NCBI GenBank assembly: GCA_903877385.1
Contig: CAIRDP010000033.1
Location: forward strand, 17,042 to 81,041
Direction: 5' to 3'
Source: an uncultured Bacteroidales bacterium
GTDB taxonomy: Bacteria; Bacteroidota; Bacteroidia; Bacteroidales; FEN-979
DNA length: 64,000 nt
The notes beneath the pieces were generated by a model that saw only the letters and a program-made list of their open reading frames with translations, did not search any database and was not told the origin of the DNA. Shown here piece after piece: positions 34,480 through 44,506 of the stretch. The translations under genes and the position numbers were made by a program. Position 1 is the stretch's first letter, and the number at the start of each line of letters is the position of its first letter.

Positions 34480-37400
34480 CTAACGGGTAAAAACAAGCTT
34501 GGCCGATCTTGAGGTCTCCGATCCGTCGGGCAATATTACTTTAATACGGTAAACATACATCCCTGAGCCAAGTAAAACACCTGAATCGGAGCGGCCGTCC
34601 CAAACAAAGGGCTCCACCCTGTACCCTCCGGCATACAAAGTTGTTTTAAACGTCTTCTCAAGTTCTCCGTAAATGGAGTACACCCTGATCTCAACAGCCA
34701 GGTCATTATCGGTCTGGTTGGTCTGAAACGAAAAAGTAGTATGGTCACTAAACGGGTTGGGGTAGTTCATAACCTGGTCAAGGGCAAAGGTGATGGTGGA
34801 TTCCACGACAAAATCGATGCCCGCTTCTGTCGAATTATTATACACATCCCATACTTTCAAATCCAGGTGGTGAGGGCCGTCCGGAAGGTTGAATATGGGA
34901 TACTGGATAACACCCCTTGCATAGGTATCAAGTCCTGTCACATAATAATCGTTCAAAATCATCGGGTTCTTGGTGTCATTGTCAAGGATAGCCGAAATAT
35001 CATGGCCGATGCCGTTCCCGACGGTATTGATGCCAGATTCATCTGACACATCCGCCAGTAAAACAGGATTCTGGCTGCATACTCCTCCGCTTACAAAATT
35101 ACGGTCGTTCATGTATAGTGTTACTGAAGGGCCTGAAGTATCGGTCAAAGCCTGGTTGTCATAACCTCCAACTACAAGGCCTTCATCATAGCCGTTTGCA
35201 TCGGTAGTCTTGCCGCTGGCGTAATAACTTATCCTGCCAACTCCATATTTATAATCTATATCCTTGGGTACAATAAAGGTAAAAGAGAACTTCCCGCTGG
35301 TGACATTGGACTTTCCGCTGTAAACGATATTCTTTCGGAGGTAAAACGGAAAAGGAGGGGCCAGCTGGTCGTTTGCCTTGGTGATGATCAGGGATTTTTT
35401 ATCGAAAATCGTCGGCAGGACTGTTCCGTTGAAATCCGATGCAAGGCTGTTGCCATCCCTTACCTCTCCTTCTATCGTAACCTGGGTAAGCGCTTTCAGG
35501 GTGTCATTTTCAGCCTGCGGTGTGCCTGTTTTTATGGAAGTTGTGACCACATTCAGGTTTGGGTATGCAATCAAGAGGGCGGGATCGCCGAGTAATACGA
35601 ATTTCCTTGTATTGGGATCGCTGTCGGTTTTTGAGAGCCTGATGAGGTCGCCCATACGGTGATACGCCCCGTTTTCCTTTTCAAACAGGTGGCTGTAAAA
35701 GTTCATTGAAAGAGTAAGGTTCCCTCCGGCATAGGTTGCCCTGGTGGTAGTAAAAAGAGCAATACCGCCTCCCCTGGGGTTCAAAAAGACCAATTCGCCT
35801 GCCGAAACTATCGCCGGGTCGTCCATCCTGCTGAACTCGCAGGTTGCCGTAAGAAATACAGGGAGTTTATTATAATTCGTCCAGTTTTGTATGTCGGGCA
35901 CTTCCAGCACACGTTCATGAGCCCATCCCAGTTCGCCTCCATGGCCCACGTAATTGATCACCAGGGTGCCTTTTGCTATCCTTTTGTTGATTGCATCGTT
36001 GACTTCGGGGTACCTGGCCCCGCCCGGGGTGGAAACCTGCGTATATGCATCAAGATAGATCTTGTCAATATTATAGGTAGGACTGACCATGGCGGCCAGA
36101 GTTTCTGAATCCTCCATGAAAGTGTCGCCCCCCCCATTGTCCTGGTCGTCAGCCACAAAAGTTACAAGGTTCCTCCAATCCGATTCAACTGAATCGGAAT
36201 TGCTCGAATAATGTATGATCTTGTCTACCGCATTCATTGCATCCTGATCGGTCCTCACCGGGAACCTGCCTATCCCGATACACATGGTATCGGCCTTGGT
36301 TCCCCCTTTTAACAATCCGAAGTAATCATCCGACACATAGGAGTCAACAGGAGAAAGTGAATTCAGGGACTGGTAGGAAGGAATAAAATTTGTATTGTTC
36401 GTTACCCGGTTTTTATAATCATATGAAGCATCCCCCAGCAGCAAAAGGTATTTGATCTGGTGGCCTGATGAAGACCGGGTGTAAAGCATTTTCATAAAGT
36501 CCCTGATGCCCGAAATATCCTGGACCCCCGAGGAAAATTCATTATAGACTTTGTCGGGTGTGGTAATATAAACATTCAGCCCCGAATAGGTCCTGTGGAA
36601 AGCGGCCAGGCGTTCCGCCTGGTCGGTAAAATCGGGGTAGGATATCATCACGTAATCTACATTGGACAGATTATGAAGGTTCTGGTTGGCCACGGTACCG
36701 GCAAAAACCGGGGTGTTGAATGCGCTGCCGTCGAATGCAACAAATTCCTTCAGCGTATCTGTTGCAAGCCTTATCGAATATACATTGCCGTTTTGCTGCG
36801 TTTCAAGGTTCCTTACATTGTATGGCAGGGTCACGTCCCATATTGTTAAAGCCTGGCCCTGTGAAGCCAGCTGAAACTCGCTGACCCTGTTAGCTTGCCA
36901 TGAAGCGGCATTCCTGAAATTCATCTGGCTGCCTGTCATGGTAAGCAAGCGCATTGCGTTAAGCTCAAAATAATTCAGGTACCCTGTTGCACCCGAAACC
37001 ATGGGATTGTAAACCAGGTTCAGGTTGATCGTCGGGTTTGTTGTTGCATAGGTTTTGCTTACAGTACCGTCAAAAGCATAGTAATCCTCAAAATTGGTGG
37101 TGACAGCTGCTATTGAAAGCGAAGTCAACAGCTTGTCATCGGCTTTCAGATCAAAATACGATGAGACATCGATTGACCGGGAAGCGGCACTCAGTGTTAT
37201 GGTAACAGCTGTACGGGAATCAAGGTTGGGAAAGGTAAACGAATAATTCCTTGAAGTGGTGAGGTCAAAAGTTTCCTTGTCGTACCATATCCTGCCTGAA
37301 TTTATCAGGTTGATATCATCACGGTCATAGGCAATATAATCATTGAAATTGGTGTAAACAGCATTTGCCGAAGCATGATTGAAAGCCTGGGTCTGGATAC

Positions 37401-37884
37401 GTTTCCCTTCGCCCTGGTCGCAACTCAGGAAATAACAGCTAACATCAGAATAAATGTTCCTTACATGATGGTAATTTTTGTCGGATTGGCTGTATTTCCA
37501 GCGATCGGGCCCGCTTCCGTAAAACAGTATGTAATCCCCCTCATTGAATACACCGTCATCCTGTCCATATACAAAAATCGGGTTCTCAACAAGGTCATCC
37601 AGCCTTGCGCTGTCATTGGATTCGGGAAGCATACCTCCCCCGTTCCCATAGATCCTGATATTTTTAGGGTTGATTGATCCGACCGGGACACCGGCATTCT
37701 TAAGGTCGGTATAACTTAACCGGTAAACGCCGTCGGCCGAAATGGTAAATTTGAACCAGCTTCCTGCCGAAAGAACAGAGTTGGCTGCAAACGAGCCCTG
37801 AGCCTGGCTTTTTATTGAAGGGTTTAAAACCAATAAAACCAGAATAAGAAATACAAGCCTGGGTGAAAAATTTCGTTTAATCAT
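34480..37884 (-). CDS. Type IX secretion sortase PorU paralogue (first tandem copy)
   Basis: A 1134-aa PorU homologue of the same layout as the downstream copy: signal peptide (MIKRNFSPRLVFLILVLLVL), N-terminal domain (GVYRLSYTDLKNAG), peptidase core with His 648 in NYVGHGGELGW and Cys 682 in FLTATCEFSRMDD, and a C-terminal domain ending SARSAKLVFTR. Both catalytic residues are kept, so it is probably active. PorU is normally single copy; I cannot tell which copy is the orthologue. No TAnnTTTG element was found upstream. It is divergent from porP, with 179 bp between them. Confidence 0.9.
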   Translation of the reverse strand: MIKRNFSPRLVFLILVLLVLNPSIKSQAQGSFAANSVLSAGSWFKFTISADGVYRLSYTDLKNAGVPVGSINPKNIRIYGNGGGMLPESNDSARLDDLVENPIFVYGQDDGVFNEGDYILFYGSGPDRWKYSQSDKNYHHVRNIYSDVSCYFLSCDQGEGKRIQTQAFNHASANAVYTNFNDYIAYDRDDINLINSGRIWYDKETFDLTTSRNYSFTFPNLDSRTAVTITLSAASRSIDVSSYFDLKADDKLLTSLSIAAVTTNFEDYYAFDGTVSKTYATTNPTINLNLVYNPMVSGATGYLNYFELNAMRLLTMTGSQMNFRNAASWQANRVSEFQLASQGQALTIWDVTLPYNVRNLETQQNGNVYSIRLATDTLKEFVAFDGSAFNTPVFAGTVANQNLHNLSNVDYVMISYPDFTDQAERLAAFHRTYSGLNVYITTPDKVYNEFSSGVQDISGIRDFMKMLYTRSSSGHQIKYLLLLGDASYDYKNRVTNNTNFIPSYQSLNSLSPVDSYVSDDYFGLLKGGTKADTMCIGIGRFPVRTDQDAMNAVDKIIHYSSNSDSVESDWRNLVTFVADDQDNGGGDTFMEDSETLAAMVSPTYNIDKIYLDAYTQVSTPGGARYPEVNDAINKRIAKGTLVINYVGHGGELGWAHERVLEVPDIQNWTNYNKLPVFLTATCEFSRMDDPAIVSAGELVFLNPRGGGIALFTTTRATYAGGNLTLSMNFYSHLFEKENGAYHRMGDLIRLSKTDSDPNTRKFVLLGDPALLIAYPNLNVVTTSIKTGTPQAENDTLKALTQVTIEGEVRDGNSLASDFNGTVLPTIFDKKSLIITKANDQLAPPFPFYLRKNIVYSGKSNVTSGKFSFTFIVPKDIDYKYGVGRISYYASGKTTDANGYDEGLVVGGYDNQALTDTSGPSVTLYMNDRNFVSGGVCSQNPVLLADVSDESGINTVGNGIGHDISAILDNDTKNPMILNDYYVTGLDTYARGVIQYPIFNLPDGPHHLDLKVWDVYNNSTEAGIDFVVESTITFALDQVMNYPNPFSDHTTFSFQTNQTDNDLAVEIRVYSIYGELEKTFKTTLYAGGYRVEPFVWDGRSDSGVLLGSGMYVYRIKVILPDGSETSRSAKLVFTR

Positions 37885-38038
37885 TTGATGGAATTTACTG
37901 TCTGATGTGTATGACCGTAATTTATCCTAAATAGTTTGCCGTGATTATAAATTTTTTCTGAGTACGAAATAATATTCTTTAACGTTTTATTCTTTTTTAT
38001 ATTGTAGAAAAGATTGGACCAAACCGGGGATTTTTTTC

Positions 38039-38046
38039 TAAATTTG
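38039..38046 (+). promoter_or_regulatory. Promoter -7 element of porP gene
   Basis: TAAATTTG matches TAnnTTTG, and TTG at 38014 sits at a distance suited to the -33 element. Confidence 0.6.
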
Positions 38047-38063
38047 CGCTCTCCTGGGCCTGT

Positions 38064-39074
38064 ATGATGAAAATCGGGATTGTGTATCGGAGATCATGTT
38101 ATACTGTTTTTTTTCTTTTTGCCAGCTTGTGGTCATGTTTTGCCCAGGATCCGGAGTTTTCGCAGTTTTACGCCAACCCCCTTTATCTGAACCCTGCGCT
38201 TACCGGGGCCACCATTTGCCCCAGGCTTACCGGTAATTACAGGAACCAGTGGCCGGGCCTGGGAAATGCATTCAACACCTACAGTTTTTCCTATGACCAG
38301 TACCTGGGCCTGGTTCACGGGGGAATAGGGCTGTTGTTCATGGCCGACAGGGCCGGGGGCGGAAGCCTGAATACAACCACGATAGGGCTCTCTTATGCCT
38401 ACAAATTCAAAATCACCCAGAAACTGGATGCCAGCCTGGCCGTGAGGGGGTCATACTACCAGAGGCACATCGTATGGGAAAAATTCATTTTCGAAGATCA
38501 GATCAACCGGGTTACAGGGCAGGTTGATCAGCCCACCAGCGAAAAACCACCCGATAATCCCACAGTCTCAACTGTTGATTTCTCTTCAGGGTTTATGCTT
38601 GATTATGACGGCCTGGTTTATGGCGGATTTTCGGCAGACCATATGACCCAGCCTAAAAACGGATTTTACACCGACAATGTTTCGCATCTGTATATTAAAT
38701 ATACTGCCGAAGCAGGTGCGTCCATCAATCTCAAAAAGGGATCGGGCGATGATGAAGACAAGGAGTTCTCAGTTTCGCCCAACATATTGTACCAGCAGCA
38801 GGGCGGGTTTCACCAGCTGAATATCGGGGCCTACCTCACCATTGATCCCCTGGTTTGCGGGTTATGGTTCCGCCATAACTTTGAGAATGCGGATGCCGTG
38901 ATTGTTATGGCCGGTATCCACTATAAAAACCTCAGGGTGGGTTACAGTTACGACCTCAATGTATCACGCTTATTCTCAGTGTCGGGCGGGGCTCACGAGG
39001 TTTCTGCCTCCTGGCAATTTCCATGCATCGAAAGAAAAAGAAAGATCAGGGCAATAAAATGCCCAAGATTTTAG
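38064..39074 (+). CDS. PorP/SprF-family outer membrane protein
   Basis: A 336-aa outer membrane beta-barrel with a signal peptide ending WSCFAQ and the family signature DPEFSQFYANPLYLNPALTG. PorP/SprF proteins hold a cell-surface partner or anchor T9SS components in the outer membrane. The internal pattern GLVHGGIGLLFMADRAGG and the C-terminal GYSYDLNVSRL are typical. It lies directly before gldJ, though gldJ has its own promoter element. Confidence 0.9.
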   Translation: MMKIGIVYRRSCYTVFFLFASLWSCFAQDPEFSQFYANPLYLNPALTGATICPRLTGNYRNQWPGLGNAFNTYSFSYDQYLGLVHGGIGLLFMADRAGGGSLNTTTIGLSYAYKFKITQKLDASLAVRGSYYQRHIVWEKFIFEDQINRVTGQVDQPTSEKPPDNPTVSTVDFSSGFMLDYDGLVYGGFSADHMTQPKNGFYTDNVSHLYIKYTAEAGASINLKKGSGDDEDKEFSVSPNILYQQQGGFHQLNIGAYLTIDPLVCGLWFRHNFENADAVIVMAGIHYKNLRVGYSYDLNVSRLFSVSGGAHEVSASWQFPCIERKRKIRAIKCPRF

Positions 39075-39084
39075 TTATATAGAT

Positions 39085-39092
39085 TATATTTG
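39085..39092 (+). promoter_or_regulatory. Promoter -7 element of gldJ
   Basis: TATATTTG lies 17 bp before the ATG at 39109, in the short gap after porP. Confidence 0.5.
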
Positions 39093-39108
39093 CAAAAAAT
39101 TTCCACGG

Positions 39109-40581
39109 ATGAAAGTTCAAAAATGGTTTCATGTAAGCGCTGTCGTTGCAGCCTTACTGCTTACAGGCGCCTGCAAAAAAGAAGTTTCCCGCTCAACAGG
39201 TTGGGAGTATAATAACTCCAAGAACGGAGGCTTTGAAGTCCGTTCCTTCCAGGACCAGGGTACCGGTCCTGGCCTTGTATTTATTGAAGGTGGAACATTT
39301 ACCATGGGCCAGACCCAGGATGACGTTCTGTTTGAGTGGAACAACCAGCCCAAGAGGGTGACAGTGACCAGCTTTTACATGGATCAGACCGAAACTCGTA
39401 ACCTGGATTACCTGGAGTACCTTTACTGGCTTAGTCGTGTTTATGGAGCAGATTACCCCGGCGTTTACCGCAAAGCTCTTCCCGACACCCTGGTCTGGCG
39501 CGACCGCCTTGCCTATAATGAGCCCCTTGTGGAATATTATTTCCGCCACCCTGCCTACAGGAATTATCCCGTTGTTGGAGTAACCTGGGTGCAGGCAAAC
39601 GACTATTGCGCATGGAGAACCGACAGGGTGAACGAAATGCTGCTCATCCGCAAAGGCATTCTTGCCATGGATCCTGCCCAGAAGAATGAAAATAATTTCA
39701 ATACCGAAGCTTACCTGGCCGGTCAGTATGAAGGGCTTGTGGATAAGCCTTTGCCTGACCTCAATCCGAACGGCAGCGGTACCCGTAAAGTTAAAATGGA
39801 AGACGGCATCATGCTGCCCAAATATCGTCTCCCGACCGAAGCCGAATGGGAATATGCAGCCCTCGGGCTGATAGGGAATACTGTTTACGAAAGGGTTGTC
39901 GAACATAAAAACTATCCCTGGAATGGTTCCTACGTGCGAACAAACCAGTCACGCTATTACGGCACATTCATGGATAACTTCAAACGCGGAAAAGGTGACT
40001 ATATGGGCGTTGCAGGCAACCTCAACGACGGGGCCGACATTCCCGCCGCATGCGGTTCCTATTTTCCCAACGACTATGGCCTGTACAATATGGCCGGTAA
40101 TGTAAGCGAATGGGTCGCTGATGTGTACCGCCCGCTTTCATTCAACGACATGTCGGATATCCGCCCCTACCGCGGGAACGTATTTCAGACCCCGGTAAGG
40201 GATGCCGAAGGCTTCCTTTCCGAAAAAGACAGCCTGGGTCATATTAAATACAGGGATGTCACGACCGCCGAAGCCAAGAACCGCAAGAATTACCGACAGG
40301 CCGACAATATCAATTACCTTGACGGCGATTACCAGTCAAACATCAGCGGTGAATACTGGAAAGAAACCCGTGATACAAGCGCTACAAACGCGATGTATGA
40401 GTACGGCAAAAGTTCACTTATCAGCGATAAGGCCCGCGTATACAAAGGTGGCAGCTGGAAAGATCCCGCTTATTATATGAGCCCCGGCATGCGCCGCTAC
40501 CTTGATGAAACCGATGCATCCGACGCTATTGGCTTCCGTTGCGCCATGACCCGCGTTGGCGGAGCTATTCCAGGCAAATAA
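39109..40581 (+). CDS. gldJ: Gliding motility/T9SS lipoprotein GldJ
   Basis: A 490-aa lipoprotein with lipobox LTGAC after MKVQKWFHVSAVVAALL. The rest is a formylglycine-generating-enzyme-like (sulfatase-modifying factor) fold: GPGLVFIEGGTFTMGQTQDD, LPTEAEWEYAALG, YNMAGNVSEWVADV, GFRCAMTR. GldJ is the family member with ATGW/STGW and DQTETRN near the start, and it stabilises the T9SS motor and the periplasmic ring (GldK). A terminator follows. The catalytic Cys pair of true FGE is absent, as in GldJ/GldK generally. GldK is the alternative, less likely because of the sequence order. Confidence 0.9.
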   Translation: MKVQKWFHVSAVVAALLLTGACKKEVSRSTGWEYNNSKNGGFEVRSFQDQGTGPGLVFIEGGTFTMGQTQDDVLFEWNNQPKRVTVTSFYMDQTETRNLDYLEYLYWLSRVYGADYPGVYRKALPDTLVWRDRLAYNEPLVEYYFRHPAYRNYPVVGVTWVQANDYCAWRTDRVNEMLLIRKGILAMDPAQKNENNFNTEAYLAGQYEGLVDKPLPDLNPNGSGTRKVKMEDGIMLPKYRLPTEAEWEYAALGLIGNTVYERVVEHKNYPWNGSYVRTNQSRYYGTFMDNFKRGKGDYMGVAGNLNDGADIPAACGSYFPNDYGLYNMAGNVSEWVADVYRPLSFNDMSDIRPYRGNVFQTPVRDAEGFLSEKDSLGHIKYRDVTTAEAKNRKNYRQADNINYLDGDYQSNISGEYWKETRDTSATNAMYEYGKSSLISDKARVYKGGSWKDPAYYMSPGMRRYLDETDASDAIGFRCAMTRVGGAIPGK

Positions 40582-40603
40582 GTATTTAAAACATATTTTT
40601 CAG

Positions 40604-40635
40604 AAGCTGCTTTGACCATAAAGCAGCTTTTTTTA
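40604..40635 (+). terminator. Terminator after gldJ
   Basis: AAGCTGCTTT pairs with AAAGCAGCTT over a six-base loop, followed by a T run. Confidence 0.88.
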
Positions 40636-40658
40636 TATGTATTCTATTTGAATTGTAG

Positions 40659-40666
40659 TAAATTTG
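40659..40666 (+). promoter_or_regulatory. Promoter -7 element of murF-anmK
   Basis: TAAATTTG overlaps the TTG used as a start in the ORF track at 40664, so the ATG at 40685 is the better start. Confidence 0.6.
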
Positions 40667-40684
40667 CACCGAAATTATGAATTG

Positions 40685-41983
40685 ATGTTCAGCGTTCTTA
40701 CTGAAATATATACTATCTTCCTTCAGCATCCAGTAATTGTCACCGACAGCCGGAACCTCAGCCCGTCCTGTATTTTCTTTGCCCTGAAGGGAGACCGGTT
40801 TAACGGCAATCACTTTGCTGCAGAAGCTCTTGAAAAGGGAGCCTCCTGGGTGGTTGTCGACGAACCTGAGTATAAAATAAACCACCAATGCCTCCTGGTT
40901 GAAGATGTATTGAAAACGCTTCAGGATCTTGCAAGGCTTCATCGCAGGAGTTTTCAGATCCCTGTTATCGCAGTCACGGGGACTAATGGAAAAACAACTA
41001 CCAAAGAGCTTATAAATGCCGTCCTTTTAAAAAAATATTCTGTAGTAAGCACTGCCGGCAACCTGAACAACCACATTGGGGTTCCGCTCACCCTGCTCAG
41101 GCTCAGAAAGGATACTCAAATTGCGGTGATTGAAATGGGAGCCAACCACCCTGGCGAAATAGATTTCCTTTGCAGTATTGCATCTCCAGTTTATGGTATT
41201 ATAACCAATGTAGGGAGGGCCCATCTTGAAGGTTTCGGAAGTTTTGAAGGGGTTGTAAAAACCAAAACCGAACTGTACCGCTTTCTGGCTGAAGCCAAAG
41301 GGAAGGTGTTTGTGAATTGCGATGATCAACTGCTGATGCAGCAATCGGATAAGATGGAAAGGATTACCTACGGTTTTGATGATTCTGCATGGTTGCGAGG
41401 GCTCAGCAGGAAAACCGGTGATTTTGTTGATCTTACGATTCAAGAGCCAGGGAAAGACGCCTTTGATGTTCCTTCGAAACTTTTCGGGGATTACAATGCA
41501 GTCAATATTCTGGCATCAGCCTGTATCGGCAGGTATTTCAGCGTAAGTAACGAAGCCATTAAACAGGCCATTAAGTCCTACGAGCCTTCTAGTAACCGTT
41601 CCCAGCTCAAAAGCTCTGGGAAAAATACTCTGCTCATGGATGCATACAATGCAAATCCAAGCAGTATGGAGGCAGCCCTCCGCTATTTCGCATCCTCGGC
41701 TTATGACAATAAAGCTGTGATCCTGGGCGACATGCTCGAGCTTGGCACTGAATCGGACAGCCTGCATATATATATTTTAAAACTCCTTGAAGAATTATCC
41801 TTTACCGACGTTTGCCTGGTAGGGCCTGTTTTTACAAGGCTTAATACGAAAAGGGAATTCCTTTGCTTCGGCGACAGCGAACTTGCCCGCTTGTGGTTCA
41901 GCCACCATACTCCTGGGGGGAAAACCATAATGCTCAAAGGCAGCCGCGGCATTAAACTTGAAACGATCTCAGACATCCTTTAA
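40685..41983 (+). CDS. murF: UDP-N-acetylmuramoyl-tripeptide-D-Ala-D-Ala ligase
   Basis: The cytoplasmic Mur ligase that adds D-Ala-D-Ala to the UDP-MurNAc-tripeptide in cell-wall synthesis. The N-terminal domain has DSRNLSPSCIFFALKGDRFNG, the ATP-binding loop is VTGTNGKTTTKELI, then LNNHIGVPLTLLR and the C-terminal MDAYNANPSSMEAAL, which is characteristic of MurF. From the ATG at 40685 it is 432 aa. Its TAA is followed immediately by the ATG of anmK, so the two are co-transcribed, joining wall synthesis and recycling. Confidence 0.96.
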   Translation: MFSVLTEIYTIFLQHPVIVTDSRNLSPSCIFFALKGDRFNGNHFAAEALEKGASWVVVDEPEYKINHQCLLVEDVLKTLQDLARLHRRSFQIPVIAVTGTNGKTTTKELINAVLLKKYSVVSTAGNLNNHIGVPLTLLRLRKDTQIAVIEMGANHPGEIDFLCSIASPVYGIITNVGRAHLEGFGSFEGVVKTKTELYRFLAEAKGKVFVNCDDQLLMQQSDKMERITYGFDDSAWLRGLSRKTGDFVDLTIQEPGKDAFDVPSKLFGDYNAVNILASACIGRYFSVSNEAIKQAIKSYEPSSNRSQLKSSGKNTLLMDAYNANPSSMEAALRYFASSAYDNKAVILGDMLELGTESDSLHIYILKLLEELSFTDVCLVGPVFTRLNTKREFLCFGDSELARLWFSHHTPGGKTIMLKGSRGIKLETISDIL

Positions 41984-43036
41984 ATGGACCGGTACAAAGT
42001 AATAGGACTGATGTCGGGAACCTCGCTGGATGGCGTGGATATAGCCTGCTGCCAATTTTACAATGACCATGGACAGTGGGATTATTCCATACTTCATGCT
42101 GAAACAATACCCTATTCCGAAGACTGGCTCAAGCGACTCTCGGGCCTGCCGGGGTCCACTGCCGTGGAATTTGCCGCTACCGACCATGCTTTTGGCCACC
42201 TGCTGGGCAGCCTTTGCATGAACTTCATTGAGAAATATAATATTAAAGCAGATTTCATCGCATCACACGGGCATACAGTTTTTCACCAGCCAGGCCAGGG
42301 CTTTACATCACAGGTCGGTAACGGGGCTGCTATTAAAGCCGAAACAGGGCTCCCGGTAATCTGCGACTTCCGTTCGGGCGACGTTGCCAACGGGGGACAA
42401 GGCGCCCCTCTTGTGCCGGCCGGGGACAGGCTTCTTTTTTCTGCTTATGACTTTTGCCTTAACCTCGGAGGATTTGCAAATATTTCATTCGAGAGCAGCG
42501 GCAACAGGATAGCATTTGACATATGCCCGGTAAACATTGTCCTGAACAGCCTTTCAGGGCTTGCAGGTCTGCCTTTTGATAAAGACGGACGCCTGGCCCA
42601 AAGTGGGAAGGTAAGTCCCTCACTGCTGGAGCAACTCAACAGCCTGCCGTATTACATGCAGTCCGGCCCTAAATCCCTTGGAAAGGAATGGGTTGAGGAA
42701 AACATCAATCCCATTCTCAGCGATTCCGGACTTATTTTAATCGACATTTTGAGTACATTTGTGACTCATATTGCACAGCAGATTTCCCTGCAAACAGGGA
42801 AAGAAAGCAGTAAGAAATTGTTCATTACAGGAGGAGGGGCACATAACAAATACCTGGTCTCAATGATCCGGTCCCTGGTAAAGCCTCAGATAATAATACC
42901 TGATTTATTGACCGTTGATTTTAAAGAAGCAATTATTTTTGCTTTTCTTGGAGTTCTGCGATGGAGAAAGGAAATTAACTGTTTTAAAACCGTTACCGGG
43001 TCAAAACAGGACGGTTCTTTTGGGGCCGTGTATTGA
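41984..43036 (+). CDS. anmK: Anhydro-N-acetylmuramic acid kinase
   Basis: A 350-aa ASKHA-fold kinase that phosphorylates and opens anhydroMurNAc during wall recycling. LMSGTSLDGVDIACC is the conserved N-terminal phosphate-binding motif, with ASHGHTVFHQP, GDVANGGQGAPLVPAGD and FITGGGAHNKYLV further on. It starts directly at the murF stop. The length is somewhat short of the E. coli enzyme but normal for the phylum. Confidence 0.96.
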   Translation: MDRYKVIGLMSGTSLDGVDIACCQFYNDHGQWDYSILHAETIPYSEDWLKRLSGLPGSTAVEFAATDHAFGHLLGSLCMNFIEKYNIKADFIASHGHTVFHQPGQGFTSQVGNGAAIKAETGLPVICDFRSGDVANGGQGAPLVPAGDRLLFSAYDFCLNLGGFANISFESSGNRIAFDICPVNIVLNSLSGLAGLPFDKDGRLAQSGKVSPSLLEQLNSLPYYMQSGPKSLGKEWVEENINPILSDSGLILIDILSTFVTHIAQQISLQTGKESSKKLFITGGGAHNKYLVSMIRSLVKPQIIIPDLLTVDFKEAIIFAFLGVLRWRKEINCFKTVTGSKQDGSFGAVY

Positions 43037-43055
43037 CTTTTGAATTTAATTGTTT

Positions 43056-43063
43056 TATCTTTG
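43056..43063 (+). promoter_or_regulatory. Promoter -7 element of folC
   Basis: TATCTTTG matches TAnnTTTG, with TTG at 43033 at about the -33 distance. Confidence 0.6.
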
Positions 43064-43123
43064 TTAACGATGAGTTGAGTCATTATATAAAGAGTTGATT
43101 ACTGAACACTTAAAATTACAATT

Positions 43124-44419
43124 ATGAGTTATAAAGAAGCTATTGAATACATGAACGCACAGCTCCCCATGTTTCACAGGGTTGGGGCTGCAGCGTACCG
43201 GGCAAACCTTGACAATACCCTTGCTCTGTGCTCGGTGCTTGGAAATCCGCAGGATAACTTCAAGTGCATTCATATTACAGGAACAAATGGTAAGGGTTCT
43301 GTCGCGCACATGCTGGCATCCATCTTGCAGCAAAAAGGAGTCAGGGCCGGATTGTACACTTCACCGCATCTCAAAGATTTCCGTGAAAGGATACGCGTTA
43401 ACGGCAAAAAGATCTCAAAAGCCTATGTTCCGGCTTTCATTTCAAAACACATGGAGGAATTTGAAAAAATAAACCCCTCGTTTTTTGAACTGGCTGTGGC
43501 AATGGCATTTCAATATTTCAAGGAACAGCATGTTCATGTTGCTATCGTTGAAGTTGGGATGGGGGGAAGACTTGATTCGACTAACATTATTACTCCGCTT
43601 CTTTCGGTTGTTACAAATGTAAGTCTTGACCATATGCAGTTTCTGGGCGACACACTGCCAAAAATCGCACAGGAAAAAGCAGGTATCTTTAAACCGGGAG
43701 TTCCGGTTTTGATCGGTGAGAGACAGGAATCTGTGGATTCCGTTTTCAGGAAGCAGGCAAAACTCACGAAATCTGAGATAAATTATGCGTCAGACCATTA
43801 TTCTGTTGTTAAGATCCGGAACTGGGGACGTAAGGCTATTCACCTGAACGTGGATGTTTACAAGGACAAGGAAGTATTCATCAAGAAGATCCCCTGTCCT
43901 CTGGGCGGAGATTACCAGATGAAGAACCTGGTCACCCTTATGGGTATAATCGAAGAACTAAACAAGCAGGGTTTCGCGATTACAGCCGATCATATTAAAA
44001 AGGGAATACGCTATTCAGCTATCAGGACCGGGTTCAAGGGAAGATGGCAGGTACTTAGCCTTAAACCGCTGACAATTTGTGATACGGGTCATAATGAAGC
44101 CGGTATCCAGGAAGTGGTTGCACAGCTTGCAAATATTTCCTACGGCAAACTTCACCTTGTTATAGGAACAGTGAGTGATAAAGATCCTTCACTTATCCTT
44201 AAACACCTGCCTGTCAAAGCAACTTATTATTTCTGCAAGGCCGACATTCCCAGGGGTCTCGACGCAGATTCGCTTAAGCAGCTGGCATCGGAGCACAAGC
44301 TTAAAGGGAAAAGTTATAAGAGCGTAAAACTTGCTTACGAAGCTGCAAAACATGCAGCCGCAGAAGATGATCTCATTTTCGTGGGCGGAAGCACGTTTGT
44401 GGTTGGAGAAGTCATCTGA
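43124..44419 (+). CDS. folC: Folylpolyglutamate/dihydrofolate synthase
   Basis: A 431-aa Mur-ligase-like enzyme that adds glutamate to folates and makes dihydrofolate from dihydropteroate. The P-loop is HITGTNGKGSVAHML; YTSPHLKDFRERIRVNG, VGMGGRLDSTN and NVSLDHMQFLG are FolC signatures. The C-terminal domain has DTGHNEAGIQEVV. Length normal. It has its own promoter element and ends at an inverted repeat shared with the convergent thiS gene. Confidence 0.96.
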   Translation: MSYKEAIEYMNAQLPMFHRVGAAAYRANLDNTLALCSVLGNPQDNFKCIHITGTNGKGSVAHMLASILQQKGVRAGLYTSPHLKDFRERIRVNGKKISKAYVPAFISKHMEEFEKINPSFFELAVAMAFQYFKEQHVHVAIVEVGMGGRLDSTNIITPLLSVVTNVSLDHMQFLGDTLPKIAQEKAGIFKPGVPVLIGERQESVDSVFRKQAKLTKSEINYASDHYSVVKIRNWGRKAIHLNVDVYKDKEVFIKKIPCPLGGDYQMKNLVTLMGIIEELNKQGFAITADHIKKGIRYSAIRTGFKGRWQVLSLKPLTICDTGHNEAGIQEVVAQLANISYGKLHLVIGTVSDKDPSLILKHLPVKATYYFCKADIPRGLDADSLKQLASEHKLKGKSYKSVKLAYEAAKHAAAEDDLIFVGGSTFVVGEVI

Positions 44420-44427
44420 TGTACAGT

Positions 44428-44486
44428 GTACCATGTACAAATGAATTCCTGAGTAAAACTCCTGATCCCTCATTTGTACATGGTAC
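44428..44486. terminator. Inverted repeat between convergent folC and thiS
   Basis: GTACCATGTACAAATGA (44428-44444) is an exact inverted match to TCATTTGTACATGGTAC (44470-44486), with extra TGTAC repeats outside. It probably ends transcription or protects transcripts from both sides. Confidence 0.65.
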
Positions 44487-44506
44487 ATGGTACATTGTAC
44501 ATTCTT

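Noticed and set aside
39193-39906. 237-aa minus-strand ORF inside gldJ
   Set aside because: Shadow of the gldJ frame.
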